A DNA stretch of 64,000 nt from assembly GCA_029242935.1 (NCBI GenBank), contig JAQWSX010000103.1, positions 1 through 64,000 of the forward strand. Direction: 5' to 3'. The translations under genes and the position numbers were made by a program. Position 1 is the first letter of the stretch. Each line of letters opens with the position of its first letter. Shown in pieces: positions 53,118-61,519 of the stretch. Source of the stretch: Akkermansiaceae bacterium. GTDB lineage: Bacteria; Verrucomicrobiota; Verrucomicrobiia; Verrucomicrobiales; Akkermansiaceae. Below the pieces are notes generated by a model, which did no database searches, was not told the origin of the DNA, and saw only the letters and a program-made list of their open reading frames with translations.

Positions 53118-56100
53118 ATGTTTTGTTCCACTCGCCAAATAGGGTTTTTAGGATCTCTCCTATTGAGCGGGACTATTTCGGCCCGAGCCGACTTCACGTC
53201 CATCATCCAGATTGGAACCAATAACAACTCAAGCTCGGAATTCTCTCGAGAGAACGGCCGGCAAGATGCCGCGCCTGGAGCTGCCACTATTCTGGATGAT
53301 CATTACTATCTCGCCGGAACTTACCCCGCCCCTGTCGGGACTCTCGCCAGAGATGAGGGCATCAAAAATTACGAACGCTCGCTGACCTCCTCAGATCCGC
53401 GTAACGTGATCCATTTCAATCTAAATGCAAGACAGGCCACTAACACTGGTCTCATGAGATTCGAACTCGATTTCATCTGGAGTAACACCACTGCGGAAGG
53501 GGATAATACTTCCCTCGAGAACATCGTGACGATAAGCCTGAATGGGAATCCGGCTTCATTTACCAGCGAAATATTTCAAAGCTACATTTTGGTGTCGGGC
53601 GAGTTCTCAACGGCTGGACTTGGCCTTTCCGAAGGGGCCAACACCCTAGAGATTCGGCGGATTGGTAATACTCCAAAAGCATCGCTGGCGATGGATCAGG
53701 TTTCATTATCACTCGATCCGACCGCGCTCAGAGACGCTGATTTAGACAACCTTCCACTCTATTGGGAAAGGCTCTATCAATTATCGGACTCAGACCCTTC
53801 CGATGCTTCAGTCGACATGGATGGAGACACCTTGACCAACCTTAACGAATTCATTGCCGGAACAAATCCCCGCCTTGCTGATACTGATGGAGACGGACTG
53901 GAGGATCAAAACGAGATTGAAAGCGATCCACTAGATAAGGATTCAGATGATGATGGTCTCCTCGACGGTGAAGAAACGAACTCTAGCCCGATTTTGGTGG
54001 ATACTGATTTGGATGGTGCATCCGACGCCTGGGAGATCCAGACAGGTTACGAGCCCAATGATAACAAGAGCACTCCACCACAATGGGCAGGAGCCATCGG
54101 GATCAACTTCCGATCGAAAAACCGTCCTGACGACGGACTCTGGCCATCCACCTTCCCCAACGGTTTAATTCCTCAAACCAATTGGAATCAGACCGAATTA
54201 CTCGTAAGCTCCGCTGCCCCTCAGGGTGGCCCGTTGAGATCAGGCGATAGTAGCCAGATCGCCAGTCCCGTAGCAGGTGCAATCGTTGATTCCGCCGGTA
54301 ATGCGACCACCACAACTGTGTCCTTCAATTTTGACGGAGCCCGGACCAGCTCGGCTTACGGCACTCCCGCCGCCAGTCTTTTAAATACTTACCTTTCCGC
54401 TAACTCAGATACCCCCGCAGGGATCCAAATCAACAATATCCCAAAATCCTTCATCACCTACGATGTTTACGTGTATCTATCGGCGGCTAGCCTAGGTCCA
54501 CTTACAACTCTAAGACGAGACGGGTTTTTCCAGTTAAGTGCCATGATGAGACCGCTAGCTGCAGGAGGTGAATTAGACTTTATTTTGTATTACCCAACTA
54601 CTGGCCCGAGCGCCCCTCTTGCCAATGTTGTTCGCTATGAAGGCCTAATTGGACGCACGGTCTCATTTGAGAGCTTCCGAACATCAGGAAATGCCTCTGG
54701 AATCGCAGGGATCCAGATCATTAACACTAGTGGAGATGCTGACTCCGATGGCCTTCCCGATTGGTGGGAGATTCTGCACCATTCAGATGTCACGTTGAAT
54801 GACGATCCGGACGGTGATTCATTAAATTGGCTCGAAGAGTTTAGGGCCCGCAGCCATCCTTGGAAAGCGGATACCGATGGCGACGGTCTTGGCGATGCTG
54901 CAGAAGCCGCAGCGGGCAGCAATCCTAATTTCGGAGATACTGATAACGATGGGCTTTCGGATTTTGATGAATTGAATCACCCTCTCCGGAGTGACCCGAC
55001 TCGCCCAGATACAGATGGTAATGGGGTGGATGATGCCAGCGAGAGATTAAACTTTTCTGACCCAAGGGATAGAAGGTTCTCTTCTCTGCCTGTTCCGGTT
55101 TTCGTCAGCGCAACTGAAGTCTTATGGCAAGCAACCGACCTGCAATTCGTGAACGACCACGGTAATGGGGTTAGGAGCGACGGCGGGGCAGAGCGAGACT
55201 TCATCGATTGGAAGGTCGGCAATCTTACAGTCGATGCCCCCGATTGCCTTAGAATGAGATTGCTTCGGCGGGAAGGGAAAATTGTTTTTCTTTTCAACAC
55301 CACGGGTCAGGGAAGCTTTAGACGAAATGGGAATAACTTATACTACCGCGACAACAGTAAAGACCTCACCAAGGCACTTGGCTTCGCGGGATTTGGCTCC
55401 TGTGACACCTCTGATCCTCTCACCTTCCGGGTCCAAGCATTGAGCGATCGAAGCGCAAGAGTTAATTGGACGGTTAGCTTTTCCATTATTAATCAAAAAT
55501 CGGGAATCACGATTGCCGAGCGGAAATTTACTGGATGCGAAGCCGCGCCTTCCGTGGTCGACCGATCAGCGGTCTGGGGAAATGTTAATGCTCCAGGAAG
55601 CTCGAAAATGAATCTCAGTCAGGGACTAAAGCTCTACCGTTCATCGACCCCAGTGGAACTTCTCAACGGGCTCTCCCACTTCGCGGATGGGGATAATGAT
55701 GGGATGTACGATTCTTATGAACTAACCCATGGATTCAACCTGAATAACCCTTCTGACAGCTTGCTTGACAAAGACTCCGACGGTCTTTCAAACCTGCTCG
55801 AAGCACTTTTGGGGACCGACCCGTCCCGACCTGATAGTGATGGCGATGGTGTCAGTGACTCTCTGGAAGCGGCCCAATTCACAGATCCAAATTCAGCTGA
55901 TTCATTACCTCCACTCTATAGCCAGCAGGTATTAGGAGGCGCAGACTTGAACAACAATGGGATGTCCGACCTCTGGGAGGCACACTTTGGTGCAGGACGA
56001 CTCAAACCAACAGACGATGATGATGGAGACGGATTCACTAATGAAGATGAGGCTAGATTTGGCAGCGATCCTTTTGACCCTAAATCAAACTTCCGGGTCA

Positions 56101-58091
56101 TCACTGAAAAGTCTGAGATGCCTAATTCGCTCGATATCTGTTTTCCGAGATTGCTCCTGAAATCACAGCAAATATATTCATCGAACAACCTTCAGGATTT
56201 TGCGCTATCCCAAGCCGATTTGTCCGTCAATGGAGGTGAGTTCCGCGCCACCGTTCCCTTGAGCTTATCGCGCGAATTCTTCCGGGTTACAATCTCGGAT
56301 CGTGATCTTGATTCGGATGGTTTAAGTGACTGGGATGAGAGCATTCTTGGTTCGGAATCAACGGACCCTGACTCGCTGGGGAGAGCGGTAGCCTACGATA
56401 ACAATAATGATGGTATTCCAGACGGAACCATACCCGGCGACCGAGCGATCTACTTAGAAAGATTTACCAACCGTGCTTCTCTTGCACTTGGCCTCGGCAG
56501 TGCCACTCCTACTCGCACCGAGGCTTCTCGTCTTTTGTTGCAAGGTTCATTTGGTCCAACCATGTCTGAAATTGAAAATGTTCGCAGACAAGGCATAGAA
56601 GGCTGGATCGATGATCAAATCGAAAGCCAGCCAGCAACCCACCATGAGGACTACATTAGAGAGATCGAAAATGACCTGAATGGCCCCCGAGTTGATAATA
56701 GCTACCACATCTTTAATAATGAGCGGCTTGAAGATGGAAACCTCCAATCTGCTTTTGCTCGCGCCGCAATTTCTGGCCCTGATCAACTCCGACAGAGGGT
56801 TGCCTTTGCATTATCACAGATTCTCGTAATCTCACGCCAAGATAGCAACATTGACCAAAACGTCCGCAGTCTTTCCCGCTATTATGACAGGCTCGTTAAC
56901 CATGCTTTTGGGAACTACTACGACCTCCTCATGGGAGTAACCCTTGATGCAAACATGGGGCGTTATCTTTCCCACGTTGGTAATCTCCCACCAGATCCTT
57001 CTATTAATCGTTATCCCGACGAAAATTATGCCAGGGAGGTCATGCAGTTATTCTCAATTGGACTCTGGGAACTAAACCAAGATGGGACGCGGAAACTTGA
57101 TGATAAGGGGAACCCAATCCCGACCTATGACAACGACGCCATCACCGAACTTGCGCGAGTGATGACAGGTCTTTGGTTTGCAAAACCACGCTGGGGAATT
57201 CAATCCAAGCAAGATCAGGAACACCTCTTGCCGATGGTGCTTTTCCCCGAAAAGCATGACTTCGGTGAGAAAACACTGCTCAACAATTTTGTCATTCCTG
57301 CGAGAACTCCAAGCATTGAAAATGGCATGCAAGATATTCGTGATGCTATCAGACACCTTTTTGAGCACCCCAACTGCGCTCCCTTTATTTCCCGCTCCCT
57401 GATTCAATTTCTTATCACGAGTAATCCAAAGCCAGCCTATGTGGAGCGGATTTCTTCGGTTTTCGCCAATAACGGATATGGCGAACGGGGCGACCTCGGT
57501 GCAGTCGTAAAGGCGATCTTAATGGATCCAGAGGCCCGTGATCCTGCCATTGCTGCTTCAACTGAATTCGGACTCTTCCGGGAGCCAGTCATTCGGACGA
57601 TGCACCTCGCGAAACTGACGAAGATGAACCGGTCTGGTAATCTTGTTTGGTGGGATTACGGGCAATATTTTGAAGACACCTTGCAGATGCCAATGAACTC
57701 TCCGACGGTTTTCAATTTTTACCGACCCGACTACTCGCCACCCGGCAGCCTTGGCCTAGCGGGCCTAGATGGTCCTGCGTTGGAAATTGCTAATTCCTAC
57801 ACTCTAATTTCCTCCCCCAATCGTTTTTGGAAAATTGCTGATCGAGGGTTCCTAATTAATGGCCGTTATCAATTTACTCCGGATTACGAGGACTTCATGC
57901 CTTATCTAGAAGACTCGGACGTCCTCTTAGATTACCTTAACATTGTCGTTTGCGCCGGGGGCATGAGTGCCAAAACAAGATCGATCATTAAATCCAACCT
58001 CGCCAACACTGCGATCTCCGATCCTGTGGAAAAAGCCCGCCTCGCAGTTTACCTGGTCATGATGTCCCCCGAAGGGGCTGTACAACGCTAG
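53118..58091 (+). CDS. Giant secreted DUF1800 protein with calcium-binding (TSP3-like) repeats
   Basis: The 1657-residue protein has a signal peptide (MFCSTRQIGFLGSLLLSG). Clusters of DxDxDGxxD calcium-binding repeats occur at residues about 205-305 (ADTDGDGLEDQNEIESDPLD), 540-650 (SGDADSDGLPDWWEILHHSD) and 850-985 (PDSDGDGVSDSLEAAQFTD), separated by beta-rich regions. The DUF1800 domain fills residues about 1115-1650 (SRLLLQGSFGPTMSEIENVR, then NYAREVMQLFSIGLWELNQD and MPMNSPTVFNFYRPDYSPPG). The next gene encodes DUF1501, and DUF1800/DUF1501 pairs are widespread. Neither has a proven reaction. The repeats suggest a folded, calcium-stabilised extracellular or surface protein. Confidence 0.87.
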   Translation: MFCSTRQIGFLGSLLLSGTISARADFTSIIQIGTNNNSSSEFSRENGRQDAAPGAATILDDHYYLAGTYPAPVGTLARDEGIKNYERSLTSSDPRNVIHFNLNARQATNTGLMRFELDFIWSNTTAEGDNTSLENIVTISLNGNPASFTSEIFQSYILVSGEFSTAGLGLSEGANTLEIRRIGNTPKASLAMDQVSLSLDPTALRDADLDNLPLYWERLYQLSDSDPSDASVDMDGDTLTNLNEFIAGTNPRLADTDGDGLEDQNEIESDPLDKDSDDDGLLDGEETNSSPILVDTDLDGASDAWEIQTGYEPNDNKSTPPQWAGAIGINFRSKNRPDDGLWPSTFPNGLIPQTNWNQTELLVSSAAPQGGPLRSGDSSQIASPVAGAIVDSAGNATTTTVSFNFDGARTSSAYGTPAASLLNTYLSANSDTPAGIQINNIPKSFITYDVYVYLSAASLGPLTTLRRDGFFQLSAMMRPLAAGGELDFILYYPTTGPSAPLANVVRYEGLIGRTVSFESFRTSGNASGIAGIQIINTSGDADSDGLPDWWEILHHSDVTLNDDPDGDSLNWLEEFRARSHPWKADTDGDGLGDAAEAAAGSNPNFGDTDNDGLSDFDELNHPLRSDPTRPDTDGNGVDDASERLNFSDPRDRRFSSLPVPVFVSATEVLWQATDLQFVNDHGNGVRSDGGAERDFIDWKVGNLTVDAPDCLRMRLLRREGKIVFLFNTTGQGSFRRNGNNLYYRDNSKDLTKALGFAGFGSCDTSDPLTFRVQALSDRSARVNWTVSFSIINQKSGITIAERKFTGCEAAPSVVDRSAVWGNVNAPGSSKMNLSQGLKLYRSSTPVELLNGLSHFADGDNDGMYDSYELTHGFNLNNPSDSLLDKDSDGLSNLLEALLGTDPSRPDSDGDGVSDSLEAAQFTDPNSADSLPPLYSQQVLGGADLNNNGMSDLWEAHFGAGRLKPTDDDDGDGFTNEDEARFGSDPFDPKSNFRVITEKSEMPNSLDICFPRLLLKSQQIYSSNNLQDFALSQADLSVNGGEFRATVPLSLSREFFRVTISDRDLDSDGLSDWDESILGSESTDPDSLGRAVAYDNNNDGIPDGTIPGDRAIYLERFTNRASLALGLGSATPTRTEASRLLLQGSFGPTMSEIENVRRQGIEGWIDDQIESQPATHHEDYIREIENDLNGPRVDNSYHIFNNERLEDGNLQSAFARAAISGPDQLRQRVAFALSQILVISRQDSNIDQNVRSLSRYYDRLVNHAFGNYYDLLMGVTLDANMGRYLSHVGNLPPDPSINRYPDENYAREVMQLFSIGLWELNQDGTRKLDDKGNPIPTYDNDAITELARVMTGLWFAKPRWGIQSKQDQEHLLPMVLFPEKHDFGEKTLLNNFVIPARTPSIENGMQDIRDAIRHLFEHPNCAPFISRSLIQFLITSNPKPAYVERISSVFANNGYGERGDLGAVVKAILMDPEARDPAIAASTEFGLFREPVIRTMHLAKLTKMNRSGNLVWWDYGQYFEDTLQMPMNSPTVFNFYRPDYSPPGSLGLAGLDGPALEIANSYTLISSPNRFWKIADRGFLINGRYQFTPDYEDFMPYLEDSDVLLDYLNIVVCAGGMSAKTRSIIKSNLANTAISDPVEKARLAVYLVMMSPEGAVQR

Positions 58092-58108
58092 ACCCTATCA
58101 ACAAGGAT

Positions 58109-59581
58109 ATGTCTTCTCTTCATAAACTCTCCCGTCGTTCCTTCATGGGTGAAAGCTCTTGTGCAGCCCTTGGATCAACTTCTATTATGTCGACCCTCTT
58201 GAATCTCAAGATGGCTAATAACGCAGTTGCCGCAGATCTTCCAACTGACTCAGAAGACCGAAAAACGCTGGTCTGCCTCTATCTCCTCGGTGGTATTGAC
58301 TCATACAACGTTCTCATACCTAACGACACCGCACGATATGCCGACTACGCAGCAACTCGAACCAACCTCGCTCTAGCTCAACAGTCTCTATTACCCTTGA
58401 GCCAAAGCGTAAATGGTGACGGTCAGGAATATGCGATTCACCCTGCTATGGGAGGCTTACAAAAGCTCTTTAACGGAAATGGGACACCAGAGGGGCCACG
58501 CAGACTTTCCTTCATCTCCAATATCGGAACACTCATTGAACCGATGACGAGGAACCAATACAAGGATCGCCTCAAGCCCCGGCCCCGCGGCCTCTTTTCA
58601 CACAGTGACCAATCCGAGCAGTGGCAGACTTCATTGCCCCAAGGTGAAACCAACCTAACTGGGTGGGCCGGGCGGACGGCCGACATTCTACACGACCAAT
58701 CAAATGGGGGCTCAAAAACCTCGATGAGCATCTCGCTCGCTGGAAATAATATTTTTCAAGTGGGTAGAGATACCCAGCAGTTTGTGATGACGCACCGTGG
58801 TGCTTTGACCTTTTCGGAGCTAAGCGGTAATAATCACCCCACCGCACTCAAAAACCTCGCGCTCCGATCAATGATGGAGCAGCAGTATAACCATCTGATG
58901 GAAAAGGCCTTTGCTGAACTCACCAACCAAAGTCTCGACCAGCAGGAGTTTGTCCAAGGTGAATTCGACGCTCTTGAAGAAGGTTTTGCGGGGGTTTCTT
59001 TTCCAGATTCCGGTATCGCTCGCAACCTTCTTGCGACACTTAAGACCATCGCCCTGCGCGCCAAACTTGGGTTAAGACGACAGACCATCTTCGTTTCCCG
59101 CGGAGGATGGGATCACCACAGTTCGCTCATCGAACCTCAACAGAACCTTCTCGCCGAACTCACTCCAGCTCTTGCCGCTTTTCAACAAGGTCTTGAAAAC
59201 TGTGGCCTTGCCGATTCGGTGCTGACATTCTCAGCCTCCGATTTTGCCCGAACTCTTCGCTCGAATGGCTCCGGATCGGATCACGCTTGGGGCGGAAACC
59301 AATTTGTCATGGGGGGCGCGGTTGCCGGAGGGCAAGTTCTAGGTCAATACCCGAGCCTCGCCCCCGATTCTCCGAATGATGTTGGCCGGGGTGGGCGGAT
59401 TCTTCCGACTACTTCAGTTGATGCTCTCGTTGCCGAACTCCTCCTTTGGTTTGGGCTAGAGGGCCGGGCAAACTTCGAGCAGGTTCTTCCGAATCTTAGC
59501 AATTTTTATGATATTGGGGATGCAGAGGCCAGCGATCCTTCGACTCTACCGATTGGCTTCTTGAAACCCGATTCCTTTTAA
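58109..59581 (+). CDS. Tat-exported DUF1501 protein
   Basis: The 490-residue protein has a twin-arginine leader (KLSRRSFMGESSCAALGS), so it is folded before export. DUF1501 segments are DRKTLVCLYLLGGIDSYNVL, YAIHPAMGGLQKLF, RRLSFISNIGTLI, RGLFSHSDQSEQWQT, IFVSRGGWDHHSS and VLTFSASDFARTLRSNGSGS then SDHAWGGNQF. The fold is that of sulfatase/alkaline-phosphatase-like enzymes, with Asp/His metal ligands probably in GWDHH and SDHAWG. The function is unknown. It is 17 bases after the DUF1800 gene and its stop directly abuts the next start. Confidence 0.9.
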   Translation: MSSLHKLSRRSFMGESSCAALGSTSIMSTLLNLKMANNAVAADLPTDSEDRKTLVCLYLLGGIDSYNVLIPNDTARYADYAATRTNLALAQQSLLPLSQSVNGDGQEYAIHPAMGGLQKLFNGNGTPEGPRRLSFISNIGTLIEPMTRNQYKDRLKPRPRGLFSHSDQSEQWQTSLPQGETNLTGWAGRTADILHDQSNGGSKTSMSISLAGNNIFQVGRDTQQFVMTHRGALTFSELSGNNHPTALKNLALRSMMEQQYNHLMEKAFAELTNQSLDQQEFVQGEFDALEEGFAGVSFPDSGIARNLLATLKTIALRAKLGLRRQTIFVSRGGWDHHSSLIEPQQNLLAELTPALAAFQQGLENCGLADSVLTFSASDFARTLRSNGSGSDHAWGGNQFVMGGAVAGGQVLGQYPSLAPDSPNDVGRGGRILPTTSVDALVAELLLWFGLEGRANFEQVLPNLSNFYDIGDAEASDPSTLPIGFLKPDSF

Positions 59582-60082
59582 ATGAAAGCCAGGATCTTTG
59601 GAGCCTGCGTGGCTCTCACCATTCTTGTTTCACTGATTAATCGAAGATCACCCGAACCGGAAACAAAAGACGGTGCTCCGCAGAACGAGGCCAATCTTGT
59701 CTTTTCCAAGGAGCCTCCCGATCCGGTTCTCTCAGATACGATGCTGGCGGGGTATGCAGGAAAAGACACCTCGGCTGCCGAGGACCTTGAAATGATGGCT
59801 CGCTTTATCGATAGTGTTTTTCTGTTGGTCAAGAAACGGGACACTGCGGACTATTCCACTAATGAAGATCTTGTCCTTTTTCTTCACGGGAGTAATTCGC
59901 ACCGGCGGCCTTTTCTAGCCCAAGATGGACCGGCCTTGAACAGCAAAGGACAACTCGTAGATCGTTGGAATTCGCCGTTAATCCTCCACCCGGTTTCTCA
60001 GAAACTTTTGGAACTCCGTTCAGCCGGAGGAGACAAGATACCCTACACTAAAGATGACCTTCTCTGGCCCGATCAAAGCTGA
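59582..60082 (+). CDS. Small exported protein with GspG-like C-terminal motif
   Basis: The 166-residue protein begins immediately after the DUF1501 stop codon. A single N-terminal hydrophobic helix (IFGACVALTILVSLI) after two basic residues would anchor it or be cleaved. The C-terminal 45 residues (LVDRWNSPLILHPVSQKLLE, then LRSAGGDKIPYTKDDLLW) resemble the end of type II secretion major pseudopilin GspG, where DPWGxPY and SxGxDG..TxDDI build a calcium site. The N-terminal pilin methylation motif of real GspG is absent. It is co-transcribed with the DUF1800 and DUF1501 genes and may be a dedicated partner. I do not know a named family for it. Confidence 0.65.
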   Translation: MKARIFGACVALTILVSLINRRSPEPETKDGAPQNEANLVFSKEPPDPVLSDTMLAGYAGKDTSAAEDLEMMARFIDSVFLLVKKRDTADYSTNEDLVLFLHGSNSHRRPFLAQDGPALNSKGQLVDRWNSPLILHPVSQKLLELRSAGGDKIPYTKDDLLWPDQS

Positions 60083-60138
60083 ACAATCCTCTGCAACAAA
60101 TGAGGAATTAAGGGCCAAGTCGACGATTTGGACTAGGA

Positions 60139-61512
60139 CTACATCTCAAGCATCATCCGAGTTGGATTCTCAAGGCTATCCTTAATCCGAATTAAAAAAC
60201 TCACCGCTTCTTTTCCATCAACAAGGCGGTGATCGTAACTCAAGGCCAGATACATCATTGGGCGGATCTCAACCTTTCCGTTCACCGCCATCGGGCGCTG
60301 CTGAATGGTATGCATACCGAGAATTCCGCTCTGTGGCGGGTTCAAGATCGGTGTGCTTAACAGTGAACCGTAAACGCCTCCGTTAGAAATTGTAAAGACT
60401 CCCCCAGAGAGATCTGAAAGTTCAATCTTACCCTCTTTCGAGCGGAGAGAGTAATCGATAATGTCCTTCTCAACTTGTGCGAAAGATTTTTGATCACAGT
60501 CACGGACGACTGGAACAATCAACCCCTTCTCGGTTCCCATTGCGATTCCAATGTCATAGAAATGGTTCTCGATGATTTCGTCACCTTCGATACGTGCATT
60601 AATGGAGGGCACATCTCTGAGGGCTTGGACAACAGCCTTTGTGAAAAGAGACATAAAGCCAAGTTTCACACCATGCTTACTCACGAATTCCTCTTGAACC
60701 GATTTTCTCAACTTCATGACTTCGGTCATATCGACCTCGTTGAAAGTTGTGAGAATAGCGGCCGCCTGCTGAGCATTCACCAAGTGCTGGGCGATCTTAC
60801 GACGAAGTGGCGTCATCTTCTTCCGCGTTACCCTCAATTCATCGGCACCAACGTCCGGCTTTGGGGTAGATGCAGTAGATAATTCAACCGGCGCTGCCGG
60901 AGATTTAACACTGGTCGGTTCGGGCTTTGGAGCCTCAGGAGTCGATGAGACCGGTGCCTCAGAAAGCTCAATTGACCCTAATTTCTCGCCAATCGAGACT
61001 TCAGTGCCTTCGGCGACTTCGATCGTAACAATTCCAGAAACTTCTGCTTCCAACTCGCTCGAGACTTTGTCGGTGTCCAGTGAAACAAGGGACTGCCCTT
61101 TCTCTACGTAATCATGATTGGATACCGCCCAAGCTGCTACGGTGGCTGATGTGATAGACTCACCGGCAGCAGGAACGATGATGTCAATTTTTTCGCCCTT
61201 AGATTCTAGCGTTTCTGCTGATGATTTCTCCGGTGGGGATGGGGCCAGTTCTGAGGCAGGAACGACCTCACTCACAGCGGCTTCGTCGATCAAACCGATC
61301 ACTGTCCCAATCTCGACTTCTTCACCTTCATGGATAATGATCGAGATCTTTCCGGCAATTTCGGCCTCCAGCTCATTCGAGATTTTGTCAGTCTCAAGTG
61401 TGACAAGGGCTTCCCCCTTTTCGACAGTAGCCCCATCGGCGATATGCCATCTTGCAACAAGCGCGGAAACGATTGATTCTCCGACTGGTGGGATTTTTAT
61501 TTGGTGAGACAT
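60139..61512 (-). CDS. sucB: 2-oxoglutarate dehydrogenase E2, dihydrolipoyl succinyltransferase
   Basis: The 457-residue E2 has two tandem lipoyl domains (residues about 3-78 and 98-175; lipoyl-Lys in [15 protein letters not shown] and [15 protein letters not shown]). A proline/alanine-rich linker follows, then a small E1/E3-binding region ([19 protein letters not shown]) and the catalytic domain with [15 protein letters not shown] (His-x3-Asp-Gly). Two lipoyl domains are unusual for SucB, which has one in E. coli. The ATG at 61512 is the true start; an open frame to 61947 is the reverse of the sucA coding region. sucA lies seven bases upstream, giving sucA-sucB order. Confidence 0.95.
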   Translation of the reverse strand: MSHQIKIPPVGESIVSALVARWHIADGATVEKGEALVTLETDKISNELEAEIAGKISIIIHEGEEVEIGTVIGLIDEAAVSEVVPASELAPSPPEKSSAETLESKGEKIDIIVPAAGESITSATVAAWAVSNHDYVEKGQSLVSLDTDKVSSELEAEVSGIVTIEVAEGTEVSIGEKLGSIELSEAPVSSTPEAPKPEPTSVKSPAAPVELSTASTPKPDVGADELRVTRKKMTPLRRKIAQHLVNAQQAAAILTTFNEVDMTEVMKLRKSVQEEFVSKHGVKLGFMSLFTKAVVQALRDVPSINARIEGDEIIENHFYDIGIAMGTEKGLIVPVVRDCDQKSFAQVEKDIIDYSLRSKEGKIELSDLSGGVFTISNGGVYGSLLSTPILNPPQSGILGMHTIQQRPMAVNGKVEIRPMMYLALSYDHRLVDGKEAVSFLIRIKDSLENPTRMMLEM

Positions 61513-61519
61513 TGGTCTG

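Noticed and set aside
53730..56110. Regular DxDGD-coding repeats as a possible CRISPR or tandem DNA repeat
   Set aside because: The repeat is at protein level (calcium-binding motifs); the DNA copies differ and spacing is irregular.
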